DNA of 64,000 bases from Clostridia bacterium (GCA_026416815.1 JAOAEJ010000084.1:1-64000), one strand, 5' to 3'; positions 44,694 through 55,066 are shown, numbered from the stretch's first letter. The notes: generated by a model from the sequence alone, not told the origin. Translations and numbers: made by a program.

Positions 44694-45494
44694 TTATAAA
44701 TCAAACAATCCTTCTCTAAACTTCATTATATAATTCATACAGAATTCATCTCTACCTAATAAGGCTTCAGTCGCATACATCATCGACATAAGCTTATTGT
44801 CCAGCGGGTCTAATATAGCACCGTCCATTCCGGCAGACATAGCTGCTACCAGAAAAGCTTGATTCATCAGTTTCCTGGCAGGAACTCCGAAAGAAATATT
44901 ACTAAGCCCACAAGCTATATGGACATCGGGGAATTCACTTTTTACTTTGCGAATAGTCTCAATAGCTACTACCCCATAGTGTGAACCGGTACCAACAGGC
45001 CTTACCATTGGGTCTATATATATATCATCAAGTTGAAGGCCTTCCTTTGTCAAGCTCTCGATGAGCCTTTCAGCAATGGTAACCCTTTCGTCTACTGTTT
45101 CGGGCATTCCTTCATCATCCATACAAAGAGCTATTATACCTGTTTTATACTGAACAGCTAATGGCATTATAGCCTCGTATCTTTCCTTTTCCCCTGTTAT
45201 TGAATTGATAATAGGCTTACCGTTTTTATTAGCCTTCAGTGCCCTTTCTACAGCTTCCGCTTTTGGAGAATCTATGGAAAACGGCGCGTCTATCACTTCC
45301 TGAACAGTATTTATAAGCCACTCAAGCTTCTCAGGCTCGTCATTTAAGAAAGTTCCGGCGTTTACATCAATAAAGGTCGCTCCGGCTTCATACTGCTTCT
45401 TTGCCAGTTCTTGGATAAAAACCGAATCGGAATTTTCAATAGCCGCCCTTATTGACTTTAAGCTGCTGTTAATTTTTTCCCCAACAATAATCAT
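44694..45494 (-). CDS. Methyltetrahydrofolate:corrinoid protein methyltransferase
   Basis: 266 residues of a pterin-binding TIM barrel: MIIVGEKINSSLKS, ATFIDVNAGT, PFSIDSPKAEAVERAL, IINSIT, DPMVRPVGTG, and CGLSNISFGVPARKL. This is the AcsE/MtgA class, which moves the methyl group of methyl-THF to the Co(I) of a corrinoid protein. No corrinoid protein gene is adjacent. It lies 28 bp after the RNase J gene on the same strand. Confidence 0.87.
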   Translation of the reverse strand: MIIVGEKINSSLKSIRAAIENSDSVFIQELAKKQYEAGATFIDVNAGTFLNDEPEKLEWLINTVQEVIDAPFSIDSPKAEAVERALKANKNGKPIINSITGEKERYEAIMPLAVQYKTGIIALCMDDEGMPETVDERVTIAERLIESLTKEGLQLDDIYIDPMVRPVGTGSHYGVVAIETIRKVKSEFPDVHIACGLSNISFGVPARKLMNQAFLVAAMSAGMDGAILDPLDNKLMSMMYATEALLGRDEFCMNYIMKFREGLFDL

Positions 45495-45522
45495 CTTATT
45501 CCCTCCAACAATAGGATACCTT

Positions 45523-47190
45523 TTATATTTCCATTATAATAGGCAGTATCATAGGCTTTCTCTTAGTCTTTTCATACAGATAATCCCTGAGGGTATCCTT
45601 AATAACATTCTTCTTTGAAGCCCAATCATTTTTCTTCTTTTCTTCACATTTAGTTAGGGCAGTTTTGGTTACTTCCCTTACCTGCTCCATTAAGTCCTCA
45701 GACTCTCTCACGTACACGAACCCTCTTGAGATAATATCGGGACCAGCAACAACACAACCCGACTCTCCTTCAATGGTAAGCACAACAACGATTAAACCGT
45801 CCTGGGATAAATGTCTTCTGTCTCTTAAAACAATATTACCGACATCTCCTACACCAAGGCCATCTACAAGCACTTTACCGGAAGTAACACTACCATTGAT
45901 TTTTGCTGTTTCTCCCGAAATCTCAAGCACCTTTCCTATATCCATAACAAAAATATTTTCGCTTGACATTCCCAGTTTACGAGCCAAATTTGCATGTTGT
46001 TTCAAGTGCCTGTGTTCACCGTGAACAGGCATAAAAAATTTAGGCTTAACCAGACTGTGTATCAGCTTCAGTTCCTCTTGGCACGCATGTCCCGAAACAT
46101 GGATATCTGCAAGAGCCTCATATATTACATCGGCTCCCTTTTTAAACAATTCATTAATCACCCTGGACACAAATTTCTCATTTCCAGGTATAGGGGTAGC
46201 CGAAATAATCACCAGATCACCAGGTACGATTTCTACCTTTTTATGCTCTGAAGCAGCCATCCTGGACAAAGCTGACATAGGTTCTCCCTGACTTCCGGTT
46301 GTAATTATAACCAACTTATCGGGAGCAATTTTATCAATTTGATCAATGTCTACTATTACTCCTTCGGGAACATGCATATACCCAAGTTCAATAGCAACGT
46401 TTACTACATTTATCATACTTCTTCCGCATATAGATATCTTACGCCCAAATTTGACTGCAGCATTTATAACCTGCTGGACTCTATGAACATTTGAAGCAAA
46501 AGTAGCTACCAGAATCCTGTTCTTTGCGTTCATAAAAATTTCTTCAAAGGTGTCCCCCACTGTCCTTTCAGACATAGTATAGCCTTCCCGCTCAACATTT
46601 GTACTATCGCACATGAGCATCAGAACACCCTTTTTACCCAATTCGGCAAGACGGGCAAGATCCATTGGTTCTCCCTCTATGGGAGTATAGTCAATTTTAA
46701 AGTCCCCTGTATGGACAACCACACCGATAGGGGTATGAATAGCCAATGCTACCGAATCTGCTATACTGTGTGAGGAACGTATAAATTCTACTTTAAATAA
46801 ACCTAAATCAACTATTTGACCCTGCTTTACAATTTCCATGCTAACTTCTGAAAGCATCCCATGCTCTTCCAACTTATTCCTAAGGAGCCCCAAAGTTAGT
46901 TTGGTGCCGTAGATAGGGACATTTATTTCCTTCAGCACATAAGGAAGTGCCCCTATGTGATCTTCATGTCCATGGGTAAGGACAATCCCTCTAACCTTTT
47001 CTTTATTTTTTACTAAATATGATACATCGGGTATAACCATATCTATACCCAGCATTTCATCCTCCGGGAAAGCCAGACCGCAATCGACGATAATAATATC
47101 GTCACCGTATTCAAAAACTGTAATATTTTTCCCGATTTCCTGCAAACCGCCAAGCGGTATAACTCTTAGTTTTTTCTTATTCTTAGACAC
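45523..47190 (-). CDS. rnj: Ribonuclease J
   Basis: 555 residues of a metallo-beta-lactamase/beta-CASP nuclease. The metal motif is LTHGHEDHIGALPY, later ligands appear in HTGDF and CDSTNVEREG, and the C-terminal domain is complete. RNase J is the 5'-3' exo- and endonuclease of mRNA decay and rRNA processing. It starts at a GTG seven bases after GGAGG. An unusually long spacer of about 890 bp precedes it. Confidence 0.93.
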   Translation of the reverse strand: MSKNKKKLRVIPLGGLQEIGKNITVFEYGDDIIIVDCGLAFPEDEMLGIDMVIPDVSYLVKNKEKVRGIVLTHGHEDHIGALPYVLKEINVPIYGTKLTLGLLRNKLEEHGMLSEVSMEIVKQGQIVDLGLFKVEFIRSSHSIADSVALAIHTPIGVVVHTGDFKIDYTPIEGEPMDLARLAELGKKGVLMLMCDSTNVEREGYTMSERTVGDTFEEIFMNAKNRILVATFASNVHRVQQVINAAVKFGRKISICGRSMINVVNVAIELGYMHVPEGVIVDIDQIDKIAPDKLVIITTGSQGEPMSALSRMAASEHKKVEIVPGDLVIISATPIPGNEKFVSRVINELFKKGADVIYEALADIHVSGHACQEELKLIHSLVKPKFFMPVHGEHRHLKQHANLARKLGMSSENIFVMDIGKVLEISGETAKINGSVTSGKVLVDGLGVGDVGNIVLRDRRHLSQDGLIVVVLTIEGESGCVVAGPDIISRGFVYVRESEDLMEQVREVTKTALTKCEEKKKNDWASKKNVIKDTLRDYLYEKTKRKPMILPIIMEI

Positions 47191-47237
47191 TATTTAACCT
47201 CCGTACCAGTTGTAACAATTATTTCTTCGATTTTTCC

Positions 47238-47348
47238 ATTTTTTACAGATAAGCAACTCTAAAAGAGATTTTTGCCGCTAAGAAATCACCACTACCACAG
47301 GCGTTTCCCTACTTGAAAATCACTAAGTTTAACGTTGATTATCTAAAG
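47238..47348 (+). repeat. Repeat B, copy 3 (diverged)
   Basis: The right half, GAAAATCACTAAGTTTAACG, matches GAAATCACTAAGTTCAACC of the nested copy at 36293. The left half is degenerate. Confidence 0.5.
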
Positions 47349-47722
47349 TTATAGGCCCAATAAATTTAAACACAATAAAAATACAGTTTAAATTTAACAA
47401 CTCAAAACTGTTTTATCTTAAAAAGCTAAATAACAACGTACGTTAAGCAAATATTTTAATAAGCTCTTGCACATCGCCCCCACCACGAAGTACAAGTACC
47501 TAAATATTATACCTAAGCGCAATGAACTGAATAACTTAGTTCCGGCATTTAGCGTTTAATTTACCTTCCGGTCAAACGCAAATATATGAAACATTGCCTT
47601 ACCAGTTAACTAATTTAACTTGTTATTATTATAGCTGTTTAAATTCTAAACCGCTCCAAATACAACTTATATATTATAACATATTTCCATCAAATATAAA
47701 TAGTAATTTATCAGTTTAGTAG

Positions 47723-47757
47723 ATAAGTACAGGTACTAAAATAGTACCTGTACTTAT
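47723..47757. terminator. Perfect palindrome, possible terminator or leader hairpin
   Basis: ATAAGTACAGGTAC and its exact complement are separated by TAAAATA. No neighbouring gene end is close (nearest stop 48081), so it may act in the RNase J leader rather than as a gene-end terminator. Confidence 0.5.
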
Positions 47758-48080
47758 AAAACAGTTATTGTTATACTTTTCGCTTTTATTTTGACCATGA
47801 ACCTTACTTATAAATCAATAAGTTTGATTTATTAAATTATATCCTGCTAAAATTTCTTTTGTGTTTATTCTATTGTTCTGCTGTTGACCAGGGATCATCA
47901 AAACACCCGGCGGCAGCATACTTTAAACATATCATTGTGAAATTTATGCATTATAGACATTTAGCTGTCTCTTAGCAATTTTCAGCTAAGCATCTATATA
48001 TGTACTAACTCTACAGGTTGCATACAGGTACTAGGTCTTTTATTAATAGAGGCTATCCTATCTACAACATTTTCCAGCTT

Positions 48081-49301
48081 TTAAGTATTAAGACTTTCTT
48101 TAATACTAGGTGTTCTCCAGTTTACCCTTTTGCATTCTTCAACTATTTCTTCATATACATCCATAGTCTGACGCGATATCACATCCCAATTATATATTCT
48201 GTGTACTTTATCAAGGGCTCTCCTTTTTATTTCCTCTGCTCTATCGGGATTAAACAATATTTCAAGTATACAATCCGCAAGAGAATTCGCATTACCTGTA
48301 TAAGATTTCATACCATCCACACCGTGATTAACTATTTCCCCTAATCCTCCGGTATCGGACACAACTATAGGCACATTAGCTACAATTCCTTCTAATGCCA
48401 CAATACCAAAAGGCTCATAAAGGCTTGGAAATACTGCAATGTCGGCACACTTATACAGCTTTAACAAGTTTTCATCGCTTATATATCCTGTAAAGTAGAC
48501 TTTATGGGCTATTCCCATTGAGTGAGCCTTCCACCTTAAGAAATCCAGGGAAGGACCCTTTCCTGCTATAACAAATTTCACATCATTATAGTGGTCTGAA
48601 ACCTTCGGAATAGAGTCTATCAATACTTGAACACCTTTCTCATTAACAAGCCTTCCCACAAAGAAAACTATCTTTTCATTATCATGTGCATAGCTTCTTC
48701 TGAATTCATAATCTCTCTCATAACCGTTGAATTTGTTTAAATCCACTCCGTTAGGTATAACACGAAGCTTATCTTCCGGCAGATTAAACACATTTCTTAC
48801 TTCATTGTTCATATACCAGCTGTTTACAATTACTTTCCACGACTCATATGTAAGCCACCATTCAACATTACTGATATACCCTTGTACATCGTTGTGTATT
48901 CCCCAATTCCTTCCATATTCAGTAGCATGTATAGTCGAAACTAAAGGTATGGAATACGAGTGTTTCAATGTCCTTGCAGCAAATGCTACTATCCAGTCAT
49001 GAGCATGTATTATATCAAATTTGCCTATTTCATTTATAATTTTTATTGAATGCTCTATTAACGCAAAATTAAGCTGCAGCACCCAATCGGTAAAATTATT
49101 AGCATTCACATCACAAGTATGAACTCTATGAACAAATACATTTTTGTCTTTTTCAACTTCCTTAGTACCTGGCTCCCAGCACGTGACTACGTGCACTTCA
49201 TTCCCCCGTTCACCCAGCGTCTGAGCCAAGTCGTGTACAACTCTGGAAATGCCCCCTACTATCCTTGGCGGATACTCCCACGAAAGCATTAATATATGCA
49301 T
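48081..49301 (-). CDS. GT4-family glycosyltransferase
   Basis: 406 residues, GT-B fold. N-terminal SWEYPPRIVGGISRVVHDLAQ with the glycine loop, IIHAHDW, PNGVDLNKF, FVGRLVNEKGVQVLID and the C-terminal E-x7-E motif (EPFGIVALEGI). The PPRIVGGI start resembles glycogen-type GT4/GT5 enzymes. It transfers a sugar from a nucleotide donor; the acceptor is unknown. The ATG follows AAGGAGATTTTT. Confidence 0.85.
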   Translation of the reverse strand: MHILMLSWEYPPRIVGGISRVVHDLAQTLGERGNEVHVVTCWEPGTKEVEKDKNVFVHRVHTCDVNANNFTDWVLQLNFALIEHSIKIINEIGKFDIIHAHDWIVAFAARTLKHSYSIPLVSTIHATEYGRNWGIHNDVQGYISNVEWWLTYESWKVIVNSWYMNNEVRNVFNLPEDKLRVIPNGVDLNKFNGYERDYEFRRSYAHDNEKIVFFVGRLVNEKGVQVLIDSIPKVSDHYNDVKFVIAGKGPSLDFLRWKAHSMGIAHKVYFTGYISDENLLKLYKCADIAVFPSLYEPFGIVALEGIVANVPIVVSDTGGLGEIVNHGVDGMKSYTGNANSLADCILEILFNPDRAEEIKRRALDKVHRIYNWDVISRQTMDVYEEIVEECKRVNWRTPSIKESLNT

Positions 49302-49911
49302 AAAAATCTCCTTTCAATACCGAAACTATATGTTGTCTTTGCATTTCCTTAACAAATGTTTACCGTTTAGACAACAATTTATACCTTTACTACCCACTCT
49401 TACCTAAAGTCTTTTTCCTATACTGTTAAAAATTCAGGCAGTCTAAATTATATCGAGTCAGCTCATTTACTTCTATATTAATATTCTGCAATTTTTTCTT
49501 TTCTTTATGTATCGCAATAAACTTTTTGATTTCATTTCACCAAATCAATTTAAACTATTAAAATCCACGTATATGTAATGGAAATATTATGTTACTATAA
49601 TCTTCGGCATATTTTTAGAAAATCCTTCTTACTTTGTATAGATTATTAATATATACGCTGAAGTTCTTACTTTCTTTTATCTATTAAAGGATGTTTTATT
49701 AGGCCTAATAAACTATACTGCAGACAATAGCCAACGCTAAGAAATGTATCACAAGGCAAGGCTATGAAGCCTTATATAAAGAAAAGATATATTAAGTACC
49801 CATTAATATCAAATAAAAAATATATACTACACTAGTAGATTTTCATAATGAGACAAGGTCGGGTAAGCGTATACTGGTTACCCTTATATAATGCTTCCCC
49901 AACCAATACTT
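49302..49911. other. Spacer, no gene seen
   Basis: 610 bp of AT-rich DNA. Near 49860-49908 a weak long stem (GGTCGGGTAAGC with GCTTCCCCAACC) could terminate the PhoH gene. Nothing else is seen. Confidence 0.45.
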
Positions 49912-51288
49912 CTACATTCTTTTTGCACTTTCATAGGCCAGCTCGGAGCGTTCACACTCTTCATCTGTCAAAGTAATCTGAAAGCACAGTGGACTTCCCT
50001 TCATCTTTTCTGAGGCATAACACAGTCCATTAGTCCTAATATCAAGAAATGGGTGATCTATCTGTTCAGGATCACCGATTAATATAATCTTTGTTCCAAT
50101 ACCAGCCCGGGTAATTATTCCTTTCACCTGCTTAGGAGTCAAGTTTTGAGCTTCATCAATTATAACCCACTGTTTGACTATAGAGCGGCCTCTAATAAAA
50201 GCAATCGCTTCAGTGTTGATAATTTTTCTGTCAAAAAGCTCATCAACCTTATCCTTTAGCTCTTTTTCACTTTTATAGCGTTCATTCTCATCATTATCAA
50301 TCAGCACCTCAAGATTATCAACTACCGGCCTTAGAAAAGGCGCTATTTTCTCCTGTTCACTTCCCGGCAAAAAGCCTATATCTTCATCCAGCTTGACATT
50401 TGGTCTGCATACCAGTATTTTTCTATACAGCCTGCTTTGTTCAATCATAATCTTATGTAGTCCGACCGCTAGTGAATAGAATGTTTTGGCAGTTCCGGCA
50501 GGTCCTTTCACTATTACAAGAGGAGCTTTATCTGCGTCTATCATCAAAGCTTCCTGCATAAATTTCTGCCCGGCATTTCTAGGCGTAACCCCAAAGGGAT
50601 GCTCCTGTAAAAACTTTAGGCTTACTATATCCTTCCCGTTAAACCTTCCAAGAGCAGTCTGCTTGTCGTTATTACATGAATGTATAATCAAAAACTGATT
50701 TGCAGTAAGTACAGGACTTTCTTTCTTACTGTAATCAGAAGAAAACGAAAATATATCCCCTACCCCTATTTTCCCATTACTAAAAAATTCACTAAGCTTA
50801 TCATCAGTTGTGTAAACATCCAGTCTCCCCTTATATTGTTCGTCAAAGCCAGGAACCTGTTCAGCAAAAAAATCTTGAGCAATTACCCCAATAATATCGG
50901 CTTTAATCCTCTCAAAAATATCTTTTGTTACTAAAAAAACACTTTCACCTTTATCCAATAAGCCTTTGCAGACCTGTAGAATCCTATTGTCGTTATTACC
51001 CGTGTCCCAAGTACTCGGTAATGCTACGTTATTATAGTTCATCTCTATTCTTAAAATACCACCATTGTCCAGCTCAACACCTTCATTCAAATTGCCTTTT
51101 GTTCTCAGCCCGTCAACTATTCTTGCTACGTGTCTGGCATTAGCCCCAAGCTCAGAATTATCCTTTTTGAACTTATCCAATTCTTCCAATACAACTTCAG
51201 GTATTACTATAATATTATCTCCGAAAGAATATACTGCGAAAGGAGTTTGGAGAAGTACATTGGTATCAAGAACAAAAGTCTTTTTCAA
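49912..51288 (-). CDS. PIN-domain / PhoH-domain RNA helicase-nuclease
   Basis: 458 residues: an N-terminal PIN nuclease domain (VLDTNVLLQTP, PEVVLEELDKFK, acidic triad pattern; about 1-145) and a C-terminal PhoH ATPase domain (Walker A GPAGTAKTF, Walker B VIIDEAQNLTPKQVK; about 225-450). PIN-PhoH (PhoH2) proteins couple RNA unwinding and cleavage. The start is a TTG behind GGAGAG. Confidence 0.9.
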   Translation of the reverse strand: MKKTFVLDTNVLLQTPFAVYSFGDNIIVIPEVVLEELDKFKKDNSELGANARHVARIVDGLRTKGNLNEGVELDNGGILRIEMNYNNVALPSTWDTGNNDNRILQVCKGLLDKGESVFLVTKDIFERIKADIIGVIAQDFFAEQVPGFDEQYKGRLDVYTTDDKLSEFFSNGKIGVGDIFSFSSDYSKKESPVLTANQFLIIHSCNNDKQTALGRFNGKDIVSLKFLQEHPFGVTPRNAGQKFMQEALMIDADKAPLVIVKGPAGTAKTFYSLAVGLHKIMIEQSRLYRKILVCRPNVKLDEDIGFLPGSEQEKIAPFLRPVVDNLEVLIDNDENERYKSEKELKDKVDELFDRKIINTEAIAFIRGRSIVKQWVIIDEAQNLTPKQVKGIITRAGIGTKIILIGDPEQIDHPFLDIRTNGLCYASEKMKGSPLCFQITLTDEECERSELAYESAKRM

Positions 51289-51640
51289 TAGATATCTCTC
51301 CTATCTATATTTTATTTAGATTGTACTAGACAGATACTCAATTACTTGTAATGAAAATATATGAAAAATTTTCTAAACATATTATACCATATTTTCGTTA
51401 TATAAGTGAAACAAAAAATCCAAAACCAACCAATGGTTTAATAACTATTTCCATAGCATATTCCCCATGAGGGTATACTTCAAAGCCAACCAACTCCCCT
51501 ATTTAGCTGCACTTGAGGATTAAATAGCGTGCCATTTATATTGACAATAATATTTCTAACTAGTTATAATAAAGCTAAATATCGTTTAATAATAAACGAT
51601 TCTCTTTTGTTTACCCGGATAATAAATTTAAAGAGACAAA
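51289..51640. other. AT-rich spacer, no gene seen
   Basis: About 350 bp between the terminator of the MFS gene and the PhoH start; presumably holds the phoH promoter. Confidence 0.45.
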
Positions 51641-51685
51641 CAAAATTGATGTAGGACTCTATTCCTGAGTCCTACATCAATTTTG
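51641..51685 (-). terminator. Terminator overlapping the MFS gene end
   Basis: A perfect 19-bp stem (outer sequence CAAAATTGAT) with a 7-base loop and a TTTGTTTGTCTC run on the minus strand. The right arm covers the last codons and stop of the transporter gene at 51677. Confidence 0.9.
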
Positions 51686-52876
51686 TTTTATATCAATCCT
51701 TCTCGCTGAAATAAAGTTCATCAAAGCAATTACAGCCCCTCCGATAAAAACGTACTTATATCCGTTTTCTCCACTGCTATACCATATATATCCCCCTAAT
51801 ACAGGTAAAAACATTGATACAATATGGTCTATACTTATTCCTAAAGAAAGAGTAGGCGATACCTCCTCTTGCTCTACCGCAATTTTCTTTATATACGTTG
51901 TTCTTGCCATATTTACTGCACTAAGCGATTGGTCCAGCACATAGCAAGCACAAACTAGAATCAAAGCCCACCACCCGGATAAAATATCACTGGCAAAAGC
52001 ATATCCAAGACATACAAAGAATAGTATTGCAGCCTCTCCTGCTAAAACGTATTTCTCCCCTATTTTATCAATAAGATGTCCGATAAAGGGCTTCACAAAA
52101 ATACCGAGAACGGAAATTATAAAAAATAGTGTTGTCATTGTCGTAACCTTTTGTTTGAAAACATCTATCAGAACCCACGGTGCAAAAGTAATAAATATTT
52201 GCTTTCTGGCACCAAATAATACACACAACCAATAGAACAAACCGTATTCCTTTCTGAATACAAACCTGCTTTTGAGCTTTATGGTTTGCCTTGGATTCAT
52301 AAATATTAAAAGAATACAAGCAATAAGAAAAGAGACCGCACCCATAGTAAAGGATATGGTAAAATCAATTTTAAAGAATTTGAACAAAACCCATAGCAAA
52401 GCACTACCTACAACCAAGGCAGCAGTGTTTGCAGCACTTAGTTGTCCTAGCTTTTTACCCAGCTTACCGTCATTTGCAAAACTCATTCCTATACTGTTTG
52501 AAACCGGCATGTACACATGCTGCCCCATGCTGTAAATAAAAATGCAGCTTACTGCTATACCATAATTGGAGGGTATTATCCCCAGCATAAACATACCGAA
52601 TGCAGCACACAAATTCGCAATAGCTGCAATTCGGATATCTCCAAGAGCATATAAGAAACCTATAACTAAAAACACAAGGAACCCAGGAAGCTCTCTCGGT
52701 ATTTCCAGTGCGGAACGCTGAAGTATAGCTATATGAAATTTTTCTTTAAGAAAGTTTGAAAGGGTAGCTCCGTCTACACTCTGCCCTATTCCAATAAATA
52801 CCCCTACAAGAAGAAAAAGCAGGAAGTCTTTATCAGCTCCCACTATTTTGTCAGCTAAACGTTTTATCACAACCAT
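51677..52876 (-). CDS. MFS transporter
   Basis: 399 residues, twelve hydrophobic segments. Loop sequences between helices 2-3 (LYALGDIR) and 8-9 (IGHLIDKIGEKY) fit the major facilitator pattern. The substrate is unknown. The listed ATG directly abuts a G-run; a GTG two codons later, six bases after AGGGGGG, may be the real start. Single-gene unit. Confidence 0.82.
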   Translation of the reverse strand: MVVIKRLADKIVGADKDFLLFLLVGVFIGIGQSVDGATLSNFLKEKFHIAILQRSALEIPRELPGFLVFLVIGFLYALGDIRIAAIANLCAAFGMFMLGIIPSNYGIAVSCIFIYSMGQHVYMPVSNSIGMSFANDGKLGKKLGQLSAANTAALVVGSALLWVLFKFFKIDFTISFTMGAVSFLIACILLIFMNPRQTIKLKSRFVFRKEYGLFYWLCVLFGARKQIFITFAPWVLIDVFKQKVTTMTTLFFIISVLGIFVKPFIGHLIDKIGEKYVLAGEAAILFFVCLGYAFASDILSGWWALILVCACYVLDQSLSAVNMARTTYIKKIAVEQEEVSPTLSLGISIDHIVSMFLPVLGGYIWYSSGENGYKYVFIGGAVIALMNFISARRIDIKQN

Positions 52877-53133
52877 CCCCCCTAAGCTATATAAGCAAAG
52901 TCATCTGTTGTCACCAATTCTTTATTCAATATAGCACTATTCCATTCGTAAATCTATAAAAAATTAAGCTTTCATTCCTATACTCCAATAGAACTGCATA
53001 CCTATAAAGCACCATTTCTTGTTTACTACATTTTTTGGTCGTAAATGACTACATAATTTCAACTTCCATCGTGTTAATATATTATCAGGTAGGTGTTTGT
53101 ATTGACTACTATTCCTTTTAAAGTAAGGATGCG

Positions 53134-54453
53134 ATGTCTATGAATCAGGAGAATTATATAACTCTTAGGTACCCGGAGTGGTACAAGATCGAAAAAGATA
53201 CCGAAAAGACTATAAAAAAGCTATCAAGCATTAAAGATCTGGTATTCTATCTTAAAAACCCAGATGAATACATCAGACGTATTGCCATCCTAAGAATCGG
53301 AGAGCTTAATCTGAAGGAATCCATTAATTACCTAAAAGAAATACTTGATGATCCCATTGAAACCACTTTGAATAAGGAGCTTGCTGCATGGACAATTAAA
53401 TCAGTTAGCTTAAAACGAGATGTAGACTTATTTATAAGCAGTAAACTTTTGAGCAAATATTCAGGCAGTGAAAAATACACCGATATATATGGTGTATCAA
53501 TAATTGATGATCTACCCTCAATTAAGTTCGAATTCAGCTCACAATTAATTGAAAAAGAACTGCATATCGAGGGTGACAGCACACGCCATAGTGAAGACAT
53601 AAATTTCGATGTGCGTTTTTCCTTTAACGAATGGTTTAGAAACTGGTATGAATCACTAATACCAGTTATAAAAAACATGTTGTGCACGCTTCCCTCAAAG
53701 GCCCTTAGCAGCCTAAAAAATTACTTAAAAATGGACTCTATAAAAAAAGTTCCACATAAGCTGGGAGCAATAATTTCAAAGCTATTTATATTGTTCAAAT
53801 GCAAATTAAAGCCCCACAACAACACTACATGGAGAAAGCAATACAAATACTTCTACAACAACACCAAAGAGAAAACAGGCTTTTTTTCACTTTTAAAAAA
53901 CCTTGTGCTCTACATTTTTTACTTAATATTTACCCCACTTAGATTAATCATAAGGCATAATAAAGTTGCTTTTACTATGATTATCGCTCTGTATTGCTTT
54001 CTGGCATTTACAACTCCAGGTAAAATTATTACTTATAAGCAGATAGGTATGGAACTTACAGATGCACAATCCAACATATATACCTCAAGTAAAGAAATAT
54101 TGGCATATGCATGGTCAGAATTTATGGATATTACCGGTATAAGTACTGGCACCGGTAATATATCTAGTGATTATGTTGGGGTAGCTCATGAACCACCATC
54201 TCCTACCTTGGCAAAAACATATGTAATAACCGCACAAACAGGATTAACCTTAAGGAAGTCTCCTTCTACCGTTGCCGAAAAGGCACAGGATAAAGTCCTT
54301 CCCTATAATTCATCAGTTTTATATCTATCAAAATCTCAACGGGACTCTAACGGTAGTGTGTGGTATTTCGTAAAGACAGCTGACGGTAATACCGGATGGG
54401 TATATACCAAGTGGCTCAAGGAAACTGGAGGTGAAGAGAATGTACGAAGATAG
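53134..54453 (+). CDS. Membrane protein with N-terminal HEAT-like repeats and C-terminal SH3 domain
   Basis: 439 residues. Residues 20-110 are alpha-helical with HEAT-like spacing (EYIRRIAILRIGELNLKES, NYLKEILDDP). Membrane segments lie at about 250-305. The C-terminal 70 residues (YVITAQTGLTLRKSPSTV ... NGSVWYFVKTADGNTGWVYTKWL) form a bacterial SH3b domain that binds peptidoglycan in many proteins. The cytosolic repeats and outer SH3b suggest a scaffold across the membrane. It overlaps the next gene by 14 bp. Confidence 0.78.
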   Translation: MSMNQENYITLRYPEWYKIEKDTEKTIKKLSSIKDLVFYLKNPDEYIRRIAILRIGELNLKESINYLKEILDDPIETTLNKELAAWTIKSVSLKRDVDLFISSKLLSKYSGSEKYTDIYGVSIIDDLPSIKFEFSSQLIEKELHIEGDSTRHSEDINFDVRFSFNEWFRNWYESLIPVIKNMLCTLPSKALSSLKNYLKMDSIKKVPHKLGAIISKLFILFKCKLKPHNNTTWRKQYKYFYNNTKEKTGFFSLLKNLVLYIFYLIFTPLRLIIRHNKVAFTMIIALYCFLAFTTPGKIITYKQIGMELTDAQSNIYTSSKEILAYAWSEFMDITGISTGTGNISSDYVGVAHEPPSPTLAKTYVITAQTGLTLRKSPSTVAEKAQDKVLPYNSSVLYLSKSQRDSNGSVWYFVKTADGNTGWVYTKWLKETGGEENVRR

Positions 54454-55051
54454 TCTACTACAAAGGACCAATTTTATAATAGAACTTTTATCGGATTTGA
54501 AAGATGTACAAAGTCAACTAATTAACACCTCTTCTGATATAGAGAAGCGCTCAGGCGCGTTCTATGAAAAAACATTTTATGAAACAAAAAACAGTATACA
54601 AGCGGAAATTGATAGGTATAAATCTAATATAGAAAAAATCAAACAATTAAATTATGATATCACAGCTAAAATAAATAACTGGTACGAGTTTTCAAGCAGC
54701 ACAGAGGAATCCCAAAGGATTACTTACCCTATAAGATTTCATTTTAAAAAAAGCGAACTTAAGAAGTCAATTAAGAGTATGAACGAAGCAATTTCAAACC
54801 TAGTTATAGAAAATAGGTTTATTAAAGAAAAAATCATCAACTGGGAGCACCAGCTTGAGATAGAAGCTATAATGCAAATAAAGCAGGGTAACAGCTTTCA
54901 CCAGTATGAAGGTTTATTGAATAAAAAAAGCATGCTTATATCCGAATTAAAGTATCTCATTCCAACGGTACCAGACCTTTGCCCTATTGAATTAGACTTA
55001 TCAAATCTTGATCAAACAATTGCCCAACTTTCAAAAATACCTGCCGTTTAA
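54440..55051 (+). CDS. Coiled-coil protein coupled to the SH3 protein
   Basis: 203 residues from the ATG at 54440, five bases after GGAGGTGA and inside the end of the upstream gene, which implies translational coupling. It is almost wholly helical with long coiled coils (about 5-70 and 100-150), without membrane segments. Unknown function; probably acts with the membrane protein. Its stop codon lies inside the terminator hairpin. Confidence 0.72.
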   Translation: MYEDSLLQRTNFIIELLSDLKDVQSQLINTSSDIEKRSGAFYEKTFYETKNSIQAEIDRYKSNIEKIKQLNYDITAKINNWYEFSSSTEESQRITYPIRFHFKKSELKKSIKSMNEAISNLVIENRFIKEKIINWEHQLEIEAIMQIKQGNSFHQYEGLLNKKSMLISELKYLIPTVPDLCPIELDLSNLDQTIAQLSKIPAV

Positions 55052-55066
55052 ACAGCAGGTATTTTT
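55033..55066 (+). terminator. Terminator overlapping the coiled-coil gene end
   Basis: AAAAATACCTGC pairs perfectly with GCAGGTATTTTT; the left arm encodes the last residues of the protein. Confidence 0.85.

Larger units (their letters stand above)
47191..48080. other. Long spacer upstream of RNase J
   Basis: 890 bp without a convincing gene. It contains a diverged repeat B (47238-47348), a perfect 14-bp palindrome (47723-47757) and a CTTAGC/GCTAAG hairpin near 47970. I tried to find SRP RNA, RNase P, 6S or tmRNA patterns in it and could not. Confidence 0.5.

Noticed and set aside
53328-53687. 119-codon minus-strand frame under the SH3 protein
   Set aside because: No ribosome binding site; overlaps a gene with a clear domain plan.
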